Position numbers and translations under genes: made by a program. Below, in pieces: positions 33,501-45,745 of a DNA stretch of 64,000 bases (the first letter of the stretch is position 1; each line of letters begins with the position of its first letter). Origin of the DNA: Pochonia chlamydosporia 170 (lineage: Eukaryota; Ascomycota; Sordariomycetes; Hypocreales; Clavicipitaceae); the NCBI RefSeq assembly GCF_001653235.2, contig NC_035794.1, positions 3,348,001 to 3,412,000 on the forward strand, written 5' to 3'. Below the pieces are notes generated by a model. That model was not told the origin of the DNA and ran no database searches. It saw only the letters and a program-made list of their open reading frames with translations.

Positions 33501-34436
33501 CCGGAGAAGAATGGTCGCCATGTGAGAGGCAGGCTTTGTCCCGGACACAGGGTACAGCAGAATGAAAATTCTACAAACACCTGGCTCGTGTGAGCTTGTT
33601 TGCTTGCACGATATATTGCCTAGGCCTTCTCGAAGGTCGTCGCGGCCCGAATTGTCAACCATTTCACTCCGTAAGGAGATTACATTCAACCATAGGCTAG
33701 TACGGAGCACACTTATTCAAGACTATAGCTTCAGTCCGGCAAATACGCCGGCAGCATGTAAATATATGATGAAGACCCACAAGGATGCCTGTATTTAGGC
33801 GGCGTTGAGGAATGGTTATCCGTTTCTTGAAAGTCCGCTAAACTTGGTATGTAATTGACCCTGAAGCAATTGTCCAATGATTTAAGATGGCGCCGCCAAC
33901 TTGTGCATAAATGGTATGCATGCTATGCCGGTCCTCACCGAGGATCTCTAGCTCACAGCTTGGGCAGCATATTGTTTCCGGGGGACAGGGAAATGTCGGA
34001 GGTAAATGGTTCTCGTTGTCACCCGAACCATCGTTGTTTACTCAACCATCTGTTCCGTTTTGGATAAACTCGAAATCAATGAAAATGGCGCATTCTTCAG
34101 GCTAGCGGCTCAGCAACAATAGGACGGTGAACATAATATGCGCCGATTTCGAACGGACGGCTGGGAAACAGTACATGTGAGGGACTCAAACTTTGCTGAA
34201 GGCCACATTTGTTTGACCTGAACCAGAGATATCAAATAAGACGGCTACTGTCCATGTGAAACAACAGGGCTAAATTTGGCTCAATAATGTCTGAAAGCCA
34301 CAGGGCCTGAAACTGGCGCACCAGCATGCAACAAGTCTTTTTCGCCATTATCAGTTATCACTCATAATCATATGGACTAGGACACAATGACAAAGCTCTC
34401 CTCGAATATACCAGACGCAAATCATGGCAAATTTGC
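30508..34436. other. Long (3.9 kb) region without recognisable genes
   Basis: It includes the promoter of the carboxylate transporter at its left end and the 3' flank of the OPT gene at its right end. Open frames are all below about 130 codons, overlap each other on both strands, and show no domain or intron-consistent extension. A sequence resembling a tRNA B-box near 33283 (minus) does not fold as a tRNA. Confidence 0.5.
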
Positions 34437-37137
34437 TCAAGGGAAACTGCCCTTCTCAGGTCCAAAGTATCCTCTCTCAGGGATGGGCAACCAGCCCACC
34501 TGTTTGCCATCAATACCAGCAGTGCTGACGGTGTTCCCCCACCACTTCAATCTAATGGGATGATACCCAACTGCGAAGAACATAATTAACGCGCTGAACG
34601 CAAGACCGGCGGTCAGAGCCGAAGACAAGACGTAGTTGTACTTGGACCACCACGCGAGGCGGTGCCTCGGCATCCAATACATGAAAATATACGACAAGAT
34701 GAACCCAGGCGTCTTGTAAGCCATGTTGGAGGGCGCCCAATGCTGAACACCCTGAATAATAAGCACGGGGTTCAACCACATGAGAGAAGCAATGAAGGGG
34801 AACAAGGTGCGGTCGAGGCTAGCAAAGCGCTCGGGAGACAGTTTGGTTCGAAGTCTCTCCCTCACGCCGGGAAGATATTTCGGCCCCAAGCCCTGGCCAA
34901 CAAGGAAGACGACGGATATAAGGGCTCCGATGAGGAAACACCACTTGAACAAAGGATAGACCGAGTTGAACATGCGGTCGGATCCCATGAGCCCCCACAT
35001 GAGAGAGTTGGAATACAAGGGAGCACCGTCGTTGGCGCAAGTAAACCTGCTTGGCTGGTCGGGCGTACACAAACCCTCGACATTGTTAAGGATGAAATTT
35101 TGCGTCGCAACGGCCACGAAACACGTAATGATGATGGTGCCAATCTGACTGCGGAACACGGCTCTCGGCGCAATCTTGCAGTAGTGAGCCATCTTCTGAT
35201 CCTGGACGTAGTTGTCTCCGTAGCCGGCGAGCGCCCAGCTCCCCAACGTCTGGCCAAACAGGAAGGCATTGGGATTGTTGGGCAGCAGGAAGCCCGTGAT
35301 GATTTGGATCAACGACCCCAAGCCCAAGTTTGTGCCCGTCGTGGCGGACAAGAATGACAGCGGCACCGCAAACACCAGATTGACGCCGATGACGAGAAAG
35401 ATCAACCACACGGGCACGTCGACGGGGTATATCCGCGCCCAGATGATGTTGACGACAATGGCGCCCACAAAGATGATGAGGAACCACCAGTCAGGGACTT
35501 CCTTGTACTTGGCCATGGAGCGATTGTGCACATCCATGGCGTCCTCGTAGTTGCCCTTGCCGTAGCGGAGGCCCTTGTAGAAATCAACGTAGGCCTTGCC
35601 AATCGTCTTCCACTGATTCACCATGATGTACAGGAAGTAGACGGGGTAGAAGGCAAAGTTAGCGCCAATGGTGAGCACATAACCCGCTGAATAAAACGGC
35701 GGCGAATACTCCTGATACTTTTTCACATCGAGCTTATTGTTGACGACAATCTTCTGCACAACGTAAGGCTTTCCGTCGTTGGCAAACGCAGACGACGAGT
35801 TGATGGGCAGATAGCCCGTGTTGTACATGTTGGAGTAGAATATCCCCAAGATGATGAAACCACCCAGAATGCCACCAATGTACATTGTACAAGTCGCGAA
35901 AAACGGCTGCGCAAGAGCCGCGTACGACGACGTCGCCACGTTCCAGTCAAACGTCGTAATCGGATTAAACAACCCCAACCCCATGTTGGAGCCCGTCAAC
36001 ACGGCCAGCTTGAAGTTGTCCGGGGCAATCCAGGTCATCCAGTTGAACTGCGAGAGCGCGGTGAACAAGTACCCCGGCAGCCAGTAGTAGACGAACATGC
36101 TTCCCGCGGTGACCCAGAAGAACTTGTAGCGCGAGATAGTCCAGCCGTGGATGTTCTCCCTGGGCTCGGGCTTGGTGAGGGCGCGGTTGAGGGCGATGAT
36201 GGGCATGAGGGTCGGCCAGAGCGCCTTGACGGGGTAGACGGAGAAGCGGCGCAGGTAGCCGGCCAGGCCCATGCCCATGAGCTGCACGAAGAGGGTGAGC
36301 ATGAGCTGGTAGCCGAAGTGGATGAAGTCGAGGCCGTAGTAGACGGGGGAGCGCTGGACGAGGATCATGCCGTAGCTGTTGGTGGTGTAGATGGCGATGT
36401 TGAAGGTGATGGTGGCGAACATTTGCTCCTTGAAGGTCCAGGGGCCGGGGTTGAGGGAGTGGCGGACCTTGAAGACGGTGATGCCCCAGTCTGGGAGGAT
36501 GGTATGGAGGAGATTGCCGCAGGGGTAGAGGAGGATTTGGATGACGGAGTTGCTGAGAGCTGGGGGGTGTTAGTTTTTGTGTTTGTTTGTGAAGTGTGGT
36601 GTAAGTGGTATGAGATGGATGGGTGAGAGGTGAAAACATACAAATGCCAGGAAATCTGGAGTTGAAAAACGTAGACATAAATGTCCCGATAATAGCCCAG
36701 CTAATACCCAAAAAGTACGCTCTCGCCGTCTCAATCGGCACCTTGGCATCGTCAATAGGACTCGCCACAGCGCGAACACCAGGATACGGCGACGACCACT
36801 TCATCATGGTGGCGTCGATGCGCAAATCGCGATCGTAAAACTCCCCATACGCCTTCGACCCGAGCAACAAGCGCTGCATGCGCTCGCGCATATCAGACGG
36901 GAAGTTCCAATCATCCGAGTGAAACTCGAGCGACTCGGTGATGATGCCAATGGCCTCGTCCTCAGACATGTTGTTGATCTTGTCGAGGATGAAGTCGCCC
37001 TCGCCATTGGGCGCCAGCGTCTCGAGAAGTTCCACGGGAATCTGGTCGCCATAGTTGAGTGTCGTGACGGGATTCTTCTCGGTGTCGTGAGAAGGGGAGA
37101 TGTGCGTTTCTACACCGTCCGTCTTTTCAGACGCCAT
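34437..37137 (-). CDS. Oligopeptide transporter, OPT family
   Basis: Model on the minus strand: exons 36642-37137 and 34437-36559 with one 82-bp intron (GTATGT ... CTAACACCCCCCAG), 872 aa. An acidic cytosolic N-terminus (DDAKVPIETARAYFLGISWA near the first helix) is followed by many hydrophobic segments. The family motifs are HSLNPGPWTFKEQMFATITF (the SLNPG/NPGPF motif), ITTFDWNVAT, and YCKIAPRAVFRSQIGTIII (the KIPPR...Q motif). Length and motifs fit the fungal peptide-transporting branch (OPT1/isp4-like), not the metal-nicotianamine YSL branch. Known role: proton-coupled uptake of tetra- and pentapeptides or glutathione at the plasma membrane. The substrate is not deducible. A plus-strand frame through this gene is an antisense shadow. 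Confidence 0.9.
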
Positions 37138-38409
37138 GACGAGCTATGGTAAGTGAAGCTTTGCGAGGTCACCGAAAGATCGTCAAAGGACACGGGACTG
37201 CTGACGAGAAAAAAACAAAGCAGTGCCATATTTAAACTATCCCTTCATTGTCTTACAGATCCCTGCTCTGCAACTTGCGGGGAAATAACCGGTCTAGCCT
37301 GTCTCCCTTGGACCCTTTCGAATTGTACGACGTAGATGAAAAGGGAAGGCCGATAAACTTCTCCAATTGATGAATTGCAACACCCCCTCTTTCGTTGGGT
37401 TCTTGTCGTGTAACCACATGGTTTGCATGGCTCCAGCGTTACATCGGCTGACGCGTGACCATGATCCCAATGAGGGAGTTGATGTTGGTTGATTTTGCAA
37501 AAAAAGTGATCAGTACGCCGAGGCCATGGACATTGTGTAGCCGATAATTTTTGAATAATCCTCGCTTGCAGAGGAAACATGTCGTTAGAACGGTCAAGCC
37601 ACGCCGCCGCAGGGCACCGACGACGCCAAGGAACTGCCGAAGCCTCAGGCCTCTTGCTTGATTTGTTTCGTTTCGTTTCCCCGCCTTTTCTCCGGCACCG
37701 GATTCCCCGACTCTTGCTCAGACGGGAAAACACCAACATTGAACCGTTATGTTTGGTGACATGCCCAAACACCGACTTGGTCATTACATGGGATGAACGA
37801 CGCTAGAGCCATCCCTGCTGCTCATCGTCCGGCCCCAACGTTGCAACACAGAACCAAAGCTTGATAACCCCGCGGTTCATCATAATTGATTCAAACTCTC
37901 GGGCCAAATCTTCCGAGTAAATCCACCTTCGTCAACAATCAAACATCCATTATTGCTCCCCAGTACTCAAGTATACTCTAATCAGACCACAGGGACTGAC
38001 TAAAGTCGGCAAACACCCCGACATTTCTCCCAGCGCCACAATCCTCCCACTTGCCAATTCCGTTCTCGTGCTCTTCCGCCCAGGGCCTTAAAGTGCGGGG
38101 AATTAAATATTGGTCAGTTCCGCGAATTAAATGTTGCGGGCATCATACGATGCTGCTCTTTAGCACCTGGAAGACGGGTGTGATAAGACGTAACCAACAT
38201 GTGTAGATGTTTCTTCGCTTCTGTGAACACTGTAGAGGGAGGACTTGACTCGTCATCTGATGCATCGGTTACAACCAGAGACGACAGTCATAAACCTAAA
38301 CCTCATCCAGCCAAGATTAATAGTCGTGTATTCATTACAGCAGTTGCGCGTAATAAGTAACAATACTAGAGTAATAGAAACAAGAATCGAAGGCGCTCAC
38401 AAATGCCAT
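37138..38409. other. Intergenic stretch (OPT promoter, GCS 3' flank)
   Basis: About 1.27 kb. Short frames only; nothing distinctive recognised. Confidence 0.55.
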
Positions 38410-40093
38410 CTAGTCTAACCGGTCTTTGCTCGATTGCCTCCCCCGCTCCAGCTCTGGTGTCCGAGAGACTTTCCTAGTCGTCCTCTCGCCTTTCTCAACC
38501 ACAGATGCATCCCTGTTGACCTGAAATTCCTTGCCTCGCCATGTCACTGTCGATCCGCATAAGACCGCCCATGTCCAGACCGGCAGTGCCAAGGTTTCTC
38601 GTCCGAGCCATGCCAAGAACCACTCTAGAAACCCTCGTCGTGGCATGCCGCCTGCGTGCCCTGTCCCGCGAACGAACCGAGGGCTGTCGTGGCTGCGTTG
38701 AACGCTCGCTCCTGAGTGAAGACGCTCAAATGTCAGACGGTCAAGGCACATCCAAGCGATCGCGGCGAGTAACCAGGTCATTGCCATGGCTGACCATGTC
38801 TGGGGGATATGTAAAGTGTCGTGGAACCAGGGGAGAGTGGTAAGCCCAAAGGCAAAGTAGGCGCAACAGAGAAAGCATTCGACACCCGGCTCGACCAAGG
38901 TGGCCGCCAGAACGGTATTCTTTCTTGCACGTAGCCATCGAACGCGACGTGCAGCGTACGACGTAATAGACATGCCAGCCATGGGCTGGATGACCAGATC
39001 GCCCCAGACGATGCCGTGATTTGAATGCTCGGGAATGCTCGATCGCCAGAGCAAGTCACCAATGAGGTGGTCCTCGCAGATGTTGTGTGAAAAGTAGTCA
39101 ATTCCGGAGGGCTTGTTCTCGCCTTTTGGCAGTATAGGGTTGCGCGAGGGTGTCGTCACTTGGTCGAGGTGGGCTTTTCGAAACATGTTGCTCTTCCCTA
39201 CAATACAGGGGGCAATACTAACAGTGTTGATGGCCCCATAGAACTTGACATGCGTGGTTGCCATAAACATTTCGTCCAGCCGACCACCTCCGTGGCGGAG
39301 AATGCGTGCAAAAAGGCCCTCAGGTTCTCTAGAAATACCAGGAGAAACCCCAGTTTCTGACACTGATGATAGCAGAACCTGGCTGTCTTCTGTCCCGGGA
39401 CGATTGTAGTCCATAACATCTACGACAAGTGGCATCTGGTGAACAAATTTGTATGGCTTTGTCGAGGCGCCGTTCGGTCCATATCCCATGAGTTTGTCCA
39501 CCATGCGTCCCAAGACGCCACTTGCGACCCAGACATTGCAGTCAATTATCCATATAATTTCTCCCCGGGCCTCGCGATACGCCCTACTGATGTTGCGGAT
39601 CTTGGGATTCGGCCCCAGGTTGTTGACGTGGCCGTTGGTGCCGTGTAATATAGGATCGCGAGATTCGACTAGCACCTTGGCGTCAAAGGATGGAAAGTCC
39701 TCAACCAGCTTTTGTAGCACTGGGTAGGCGGGGTCGGTCTCATCCTCTACACATAGACGGATGGATAGTTTGTTCGAAGGGTAATCTTGCTGGAAGGTGG
39801 ATGCGATGCATTCGTAGAGTCGAGGTTCGAGTCCCTTGACAGGGCGGATTATTGTGACGGAGGGAGCATCTTCCCCGAGCTTCGGGGAGATGGGCTTTGG
39901 TGCTACCTTGGAAAAGTATCGAAAGCTGTCCCGTAAGAGACGTTAGCATGGCTGATGCGCCAACAACGGCCGCTATCCACACCAGGTGATGCTGAGATGC
40001 TTACATTGCAGCAATACCAATTCCCTGGACGACCACAACTGTGATGGCCCAGATGAGACAAATCAAGGCAACAATCTCGACGATGAATCCCAT
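38410..40093 (-). CDS. Ceramide glucosyltransferase (GT21)
   Basis: Model on the minus strand: exons 40005-40093 and 38410-39925 with a 79-bp intron, 534 aa. The first exon is essentially one N-terminal signal-anchor helix (MGFIVEIVALICLIWAITVV). The catalytic domain shows the GT21 motifs in order: SVTIIRPVKGLEPRLYECIA, D1 in LCVEDETDPAY, D2 in EIIWIIDCNVWV, D3 in SHNICEDHLIGDLLW, and the R-x-x-R-W motif in ARRVRWLRAR. Hydrophobic C-terminal segments follow, then a charged tail. Known role: transfer of glucose from UDP-glucose to ceramide at the Golgi to make fungal glucosylceramide (HSX11/GCS1). The short first exon is needed to supply the membrane anchor and ATG. It is divergent from SEN2. 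Confidence 0.9.
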
Positions 40094-41865
40094 TTCAAAG
40101 CTGGCTCAGGAAGCATTGCGTGTGTCGGCGAGGTGTCCGGGCCAAATGGGGTGTTGCTCGCGGCGTCGAGGTTGTTCCGCCTGGTAGTGGACGTTGATGG
40201 CGGATGATTGAGCCAAGATTGGAGGAAGGAAATAAATTATGGAAGAGTCAAGTCTGGTGGAATGCTCTTGCGGCCAAGGATTTGTAGAAAGAGTATCGGT
40301 GAGTCGCCTTCCGTCACTCCCGTTGCCTCTGGGGGGCTACCAGACCTCACTACCAAACGAGTCGTTTGGGTAAAAGTAGTTTTGTTGAAAATTAAAATGA
40401 TGCAACTGTGGTCCTATTCGGGTGGCCCGGCGTCAGTTATGACCAACGGCCATCTACTCCGTACTAGGCCTAGGGGATTGTTGTGAATGACATGGATGCA
40501 TGAGGCAGTCAATAGGGAAGGCACAGGGCTTATGGAGTAAGGGGCGACATGGAGCCCCATACCTGACATGTACATGTATGGTCAACCAGACACCAGACTG
40601 CTCAAGTGGTCTTGACGGTCTGAATTGGCCGGAGTGGACGGCAGGTTTGAGCAGGCGGTGGTGGATACTCAAAAGTAGAAAATTCAACACAAGCCGGCAC
40701 GGATTCAACAAGTGCTGCAGCTAATTTGGAGACGAGATGTGATTGTTGATTCAAGTATGGTGCAGCTGTGCCGACGACGGAGCCCGTGCTTGTGACCAGA
40801 AGACGAGGCGTTGTTGTCGAGACTCAAAATGGATTTCTGTTTGGCTTGTTTGCAGTACGGACTTATGCACAGTGGTTTGGCCAAAGGCAAGGTACGAGGC
40901 ACATGGTGAGACGCACCTTCCAGCTTGGAGGGTGGGACGTGGAACAAAGCTCATTCAACACAGCGGCAAGCTCCATGTTCTTTGCATCATGGAGCTTTCC
41001 GTCTCCGGTGGGACAACCAGGCTACCTAGGTATGTATTGATTTCAACAATACTCAAGTGGCTGGTCACCTCCTGAGACACTCGGTACCAGCAGCCTTGGA
41101 GCTGCAGCTTCATCCATTTGATGTCAATCAAGTTGGCTGATTATTCTTCACCTCAATTCGCACATGCATGTGGATGGATGGTGGGACCAAAACGTCTCTG
41201 CAGCAATTTTGTTCACGAGACCTGACTTGACCAGCTGAAAGAGAAGTGGGGCGGTGAAATGCCGCAGTTTAGCCAAAGCTCAAGCTCCAACCTCGTAAAA
41301 ATTCAACTTTAGCTCCCACATCCGACTTCATCCTTCGACATCTCAGATAGACATTGCTTTCCTCGTCTTTCTACAAAGGGACTGCCCTGCCCGTGTCGCT
41401 GCAGTGATCGCAGCTTGAACAGTCTGCTCTTTGAATGGTCCTGCTGGTCCATTCCTCTTTGGAGCTTATTGCGCGGCCATGTCCTAGACAGAGTAAGTGC
41501 TCTACCATTCTCATTGAAATCTTCACCTTGCCAATCCTGTGCCGCCTCTGTTCCCTCGTCTACCTTGAATCTATCAATAGCGAATGTGGACGATGTAGCG
41601 GCATCGTCAATTGGATCTATGCTATCCCGCCAGTGCCATATTATGACCAAGTGCGAGAACCTCACTGCTACATGATGACACCTATCCTACGGTGCTTAGG
41701 GGAATTCTCCATTCACTTGGACCTCGATGATTGCCCATAATTATAGACTACAACGGTATCTGATCGCATTTTTTAACACAATTCTTTATTCCCTTCATTT
41801 GCGTTTTATTTTACAAACTTACTCATGGTTGCTAACCGCATCAAGCAAAATGATTCCAGCTCGAA
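40094..41865. other. Intergenic region between divergent GCS and SEN2
   Basis: About 1.77 kb. Short frames only. It contains the 10-bp palindrome TACCTAGGTA at 41023-41032. An AT-rich stretch with TTTTATTTTACA precedes the SEN2 ATG. Confidence 0.55.
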
Positions 41866-43557
41866 ATGGCTGAGACTCAAACACAACCCAAACAAAATGG
41901 CCAAATAACGGCCCCTCCAGCGCAAGCTGGTGCCAAGAACACAAATCCTCAGAAACGGGGCCCTTCCATCCACCAAATTTACGCTCTTCCTGCCCCAATC
42001 CGCACATTTCCGCTTCCAGCCTTCTACCCCAATAATCCGATATCATTATTCACCGTCGCATATGCATGGCTTCGGCAGACGTTTGCACCGCCACCTGCGG
42101 AACCGGCTGTCGTCCACCAAGGCATATGGTCGGAGAAAACCTTCTCCGTGCATATCACTGATGAAAAGTCAATGAGGGCATTGTGGGAACAGGGATTCTA
42201 CGGCAAGGGCAGTTTGAGTCGCAGTGAGCCGAATTGGTTGAAACGGGAGCAAGTTCGTAGAGGATTGCAGGAAACACATGTCAGTGAAATCCTGACTGTG
42301 CAAAGGCGAGAAGAGCGAGTCCAGGCCAAGTGGGAGAGAGCACGACTGGAGCAGGAAGCAATTCGGCAGACGCGACTGAAAGAGGCTCAGCAAGCCGAAG
42401 CTGATAGCCAGTCTAAGCTGGCAACCCTGCTACCGCCTATGGCTCTGACGCCTCCGTCCGTGGTCGCGCCCGTTGGTCCCCTGGAGCTGCTCTCTCTCCC
42501 CAACTCAGACGACGACGCGGCGAGGAAATCCAAGGCTGTCAATGACACGATTATTGCAGTGCGAGCCGCAACACAGGCAATAACAATTCCACTGCCAGTT
42601 GATATCGTACCGCCCAGCATTCTAGAGACGAGCAACGGCATCATTGACACCAACGTTGTTACCGCTGCGTCCCTTGAAAGTGACTCGCCAGAGTTGAACG
42701 GTCAGCCAAATGGCCTCAACATTGCGACGCCACAGCCACCGGCATCTGAAGCATCAAGTGACTCTACAGAAGACAAGTCTCTGAAGCGCCAAAAGAGCGT
42801 TCGCTTCTCTCCCAAAGTGGAGTCGACGACTTTCAACCTGGCAGATCCGCCAAGCCCACATCACTCCCTCAACGGGAAAAACAAACAATTGTACTTGAAC
42901 GGAGACACCAATGGGTCTGCAACGCCCGAGCAAGACAGGAAGCTCTCCGCAGAGGATTCGGAGACCACCATTGTCAACAAAGAACACCTTCAGCTTACAC
43001 CTGAGGAGGCATTCTTTCTCACATTTGGATTCGGGGCACTTTCTATCACGGATCCAAGTTCTGGCAACATCTTGTCAACCAAGGAATTACTGACTTTGTT
43101 TCGGCGAAACTCTTTTTTCCCTCCCCGAACGGGAGAACCAGACGAGCCGGACCTTGAGCCGGACGATGGCTTCTTGATTCACTACGCAGTATACCACCAC
43201 TTCCGATCTCTTGGGTGGGTGCCACGCGGAGGCATCAAATTCGGAGTCGACTGGCTTCTCTACACGAGGGGACCAGTGTTTGACCATGCCGAATTTGGCC
43301 TCATTGTCATCCCATCCTACTCTGACCCTTGGTGGAAGAGTAGAGGGAGACGGGGGCCACAAAAGACATGGCACTGGCTACACAGCGTTGTACGTGTATT
43401 ATCTCATGTTATGAAGAGTCTTGTATTAGTGTATGTGGATATCCCGCCGCCACCAAGATTCGATGCGGCCCTGGAGACGGGCTACGCAGAGGCATTGAAG
43501 CTGTACAAGGTGCGGGAAATCATGGTGAAGCGGTGGTCGAGCAATCGCAATCGATAG
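41866..43557 (+). CDS. SEN2: tRNA-splicing endonuclease catalytic subunit Sen2
   Basis: Single exon, 563 aa. The N-terminal two thirds are mostly linker, with a conserved segment QGFYGKGSLSRSEPNWLKRE near residues 104-123 and a charged helix (QRREERVQAKWERARLEQEA). The C-terminal nuclease fold carries LTPEEAFFLTFGFGALSI, then YAVYHHFRSLGWVPRGGIKF. The catalytic triad is recognisable as Tyr466 (LLYTRGPVF), His474 (FDHAEFGLIVI) and Lys517 (HVMKSLVLVYV), which marks the catalytic Sen2 branch. Known role: with Sen34, Sen15 and Sen54 it cleaves the 5' splice site of intron-containing pre-tRNAs. The C-terminus ends in a basic REIMVKRWSSNRNR tail. Confidence 0.93.
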   Translation: MAETQTQPKQNGQITAPPAQAGAKNTNPQKRGPSIHQIYALPAPIRTFPLPAFYPNNPISLFTVAYAWLRQTFAPPPAEPAVVHQGIWSEKTFSVHITDEKSMRALWEQGFYGKGSLSRSEPNWLKREQVRRGLQETHVSEILTVQRREERVQAKWERARLEQEAIRQTRLKEAQQAEADSQSKLATLLPPMALTPPSVVAPVGPLELLSLPNSDDDAARKSKAVNDTIIAVRAATQAITIPLPVDIVPPSILETSNGIIDTNVVTAASLESDSPELNGQPNGLNIATPQPPASEASSDSTEDKSLKRQKSVRFSPKVESTTFNLADPPSPHHSLNGKNKQLYLNGDTNGSATPEQDRKLSAEDSETTIVNKEHLQLTPEEAFFLTFGFGALSITDPSSGNILSTKELLTLFRRNSFFPPRTGEPDEPDLEPDDGFLIHYAVYHHFRSLGWVPRGGIKFGVDWLLYTRGPVFDHAEFGLIVIPSYSDPWWKSRGRRGPQKTWHWLHSVVRVLSHVMKSLVLVYVDIPPPPRFDAALETGYAEALKLYKVREIMVKRWSSNRNR

Positions 43558-44185
43558 CATGTGAATATGAATATATGTAAAACGTAACAATAAAAATGGT
43601 AAATCATGTTAAATCATACCGAGCCAATGCGGTGAAAATGGCACCTTGACTGGGTGCATGCTTCACTTCACGTGTATGAGCAACTACTGACATGTGGGGT
43701 TTCAAGCTCGGGCTGGGGATGACATGACAGCTAGATGGTCGAAGGTGGGGTGACGGCTGAGAACGGATCAACGGATGTCGACTACTTGGGGAGGTCACGG
43801 TCTTAAAATATGGTCAAAAAATACAATAAAATACTCATTGAGCCGCATTATGTACGAACAAGGATATTATAAGCTCGTGATGTCGGATCAAAGGATGCAG
43901 ACGTGTTGTAAATGACGCTTGCTGATCCAACAGCAGCCAGCCCACCAAGACGAAACCCAACTTCAACCCCGGCAAGTCAATCCATGAGACGGCGATACGC
44001 CGAGGTCCGGACAAGGAAAAGTTGTCGGATCCTCCACAATTCCAAGATGCCATAATGCGGATAAAGTAGCCTGATCAGCGACCATTTCTGTCTCCCTCTC
44101 CTTCTTCTCCCCTTCCATAGAGCTACGAGGCTCAAATAGGACCCAATTGATCACTTTGTACTCCGTACATCCTGCATCCGTGTCC
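43558..44185. other. Intergenic stretch, SEN2 to dioxygenase gene
   Basis: About 630 bases, no gene seen. The reading frame of the next gene is open from 44147, but the first ATG is at 44186. Confidence 0.55.
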
Positions 44186-45745
44186 ATGCTCGCACCAAGA
44201 GCCGCCGCCATGCGCGGATGCGGCGCACCCCTCCGTGCAACCCAAACCACACAAGCCGTCCACCCCTCACGACGACGAGCACAACCACCGCAACTCCTTC
44301 GCAACATACACAACACATGTCCTCGCAGCAAGAAACTCAACCTGCCCTCCGGCCAAGTCACGCAGACTACTGCCCCCTCACCATCCAAATACTGGCCCAA
44401 GTATGAAATCCCCCAAGGCGCCCCGCAACTCATCTACGACCCGAAAACCAAAACCAACGATCCCATCACAATCTCATGGACAGACGAACTCCTCTTCGTC
44501 CAGGATGGACCGGACGGCTCCCCTCGGGCCCTGAAACCGGCCACCCTCCGCGATAGCTGCACCTGCACCGCCTGCAAAGACCCGTCCTCCGGCCAAAAGT
44601 CCTTTGCGAGCATCGAAATCTCCCCCAAGATAGGCATATCGTCCGTCCGCGCAACCGAGTCCGGCCTGGGAATCACTTTCTCCAACGACATGGCGCGGTA
44701 CGCAAACCACGAAATGATCCTCCCCTGGACGCAACTCACCGCCTCACCGAAGCGACCAGCCCTGAACCCGTCCCTCAAAAGCAACATCCTCCGCCGCACA
44801 GGCGTCCAGTACTGGGACGCGGCAACCCTCGCCAAGCATGTCCGCAAGATCCCCTACAGCGACTTCATGGCCGACGGCCCCTCCTTCTGGGACGTCGTCA
44901 TCGACATATGCCGCCTGGGGATCGTGTACCTCAAAGACGTGCCGCGCGACGAAGCCTCCATCGTGAACATCACCACCCGCATCGCCAACATCCGCGAGAC
45001 CTTCTACGGGCGCACCTTTGACGTGCGCGCGAAGCCTAACGCCGAGAACGTCGCCTACACAAGCGGCTACCTAGGTCTACACCAGGACCTGTGCTACCTC
45101 GCTCCCCCACCCATGATCCAGGTCCTGCACTGCATGGACAATTCCTGCTCAGGCGGGGAGTCGCTCTTCAGCGATGGCGAGCGCGCAGGCCGTCTCCTCT
45201 GGCCGTTCGTCTCGCAGGGCGGCAAGATGGCCAGTCTGGCGGAGCACCGGGTGCCGTATCAGTACGACAAGCACGGGTACTTCTACCATGCGGACAGGGC
45301 GGTCATCGACGCGGATGAAGATGGCTTCGCGGGCGTGTACTGGTCGCCGCCGTTTCAGGGCGGGTACAGCGCCAATCTGGGGAGGGATATCACCGACTGG
45401 ATTGAGGCGGCGAGGGTGTTTGAGGGGTTGGTGAATGATGAGAGTGCCGTGCATAGCTACAAGATGGAGGAGGGGGAGTGTGTGCTGTTTGATAATCTGA
45501 GGACTATGCACGGTCGGAATGCGTTTGATGCGGGTAAGGGCGGGTCGAGGTGGTTGCGTGGTGCGTATATTGCCCGGGAGGACTTTTTGAGTAGAGCTGC
45601 GTATATACCTGATGGGCAGGCGGAGATGTATAGAGGGAGTGAGGAGTGGACGGGGGACAGGGCGCAGGGGGAGTTGAGGGATGGGGAGTGGTGGGGAGAT
45701 GTGGTGAGGAGGGTGAGGGAGGTGGATGGGGATGTTGAAGCCTGA
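44186..45745 (+). CDS. Gamma-butyrobetaine dioxygenase-like 2-oxoglutarate/Fe(II) oxygenase
   Basis: Single exon, 519 aa from the first ATG. The frame is open further 5' but has no ATG there. The first ~50 residues are rich in Arg and Ala with few acids (MLAPRAAAMRGCGAPLRATQ), as in a mitochondrial presequence. Residues 110-205 match the zinc-binding N-terminal domain of BBOX/TMLH enzymes: LRDSCTCTACKD gives Cys125, Cys127 and Cys130, and NHEMILPW supplies the usual region of the fourth ligand. The TauD/TfdA core follows, with the iron ligands His299 and Asp301 (GLHQDLCY) and His442 (LRTMHGRNAF), and the 2-oxoglutarate arginine in WLRGAYIAREDF. Known role: last step of carnitine synthesis (butyrobetaine to L-carnitine). 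Trimethyllysine dioxygenase is the alternative. Convergent with SGT1. Confidence 0.82.
   Translation: MLAPRAAAMRGCGAPLRATQTTQAVHPSRRRAQPPQLLRNIHNTCPRSKKLNLPSGQVTQTTAPSPSKYWPKYEIPQGAPQLIYDPKTKTNDPITISWTDELLFVQDGPDGSPRALKPATLRDSCTCTACKDPSSGQKSFASIEISPKIGISSVRATESGLGITFSNDMARYANHEMILPWTQLTASPKRPALNPSLKSNILRRTGVQYWDAATLAKHVRKIPYSDFMADGPSFWDVVIDICRLGIVYLKDVPRDEASIVNITTRIANIRETFYGRTFDVRAKPNAENVAYTSGYLGLHQDLCYLAPPPMIQVLHCMDNSCSGGESLFSDGERAGRLLWPFVSQGGKMASLAEHRVPYQYDKHGYFYHADRAVIDADEDGFAGVYWSPPFQGGYSANLGRDITDWIEAARVFEGLVNDESAVHSYKMEEGECVLFDNLRTMHGRNAFDAGKGGSRWLRGAYIAREDFLSRAAYIPDGQAEMYRGSEEWTGDRAQGELRDGEWWGDVVRRVREVDGDVEA

Noticed and set aside
34662..35357. 231-codon plus frame
   Set aside because: Antisense shadow of the OPT transporter gene.
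35965..37137. 390-codon minus frame reading through the OPT intron
   Set aside because: After the exon 1 donor the frame becomes Pro/Arg/His-rich and loses OPT homology. The spliced model keeps it.
39825..39845. GGTTCGAGTCC, a perfect B-box match
   Set aside because: It lies inside the coding sequence of the ceramide glucosyltransferase (minus strand, Glu-Pro-Arg-Leu region) with no cloverleaf possible around it.
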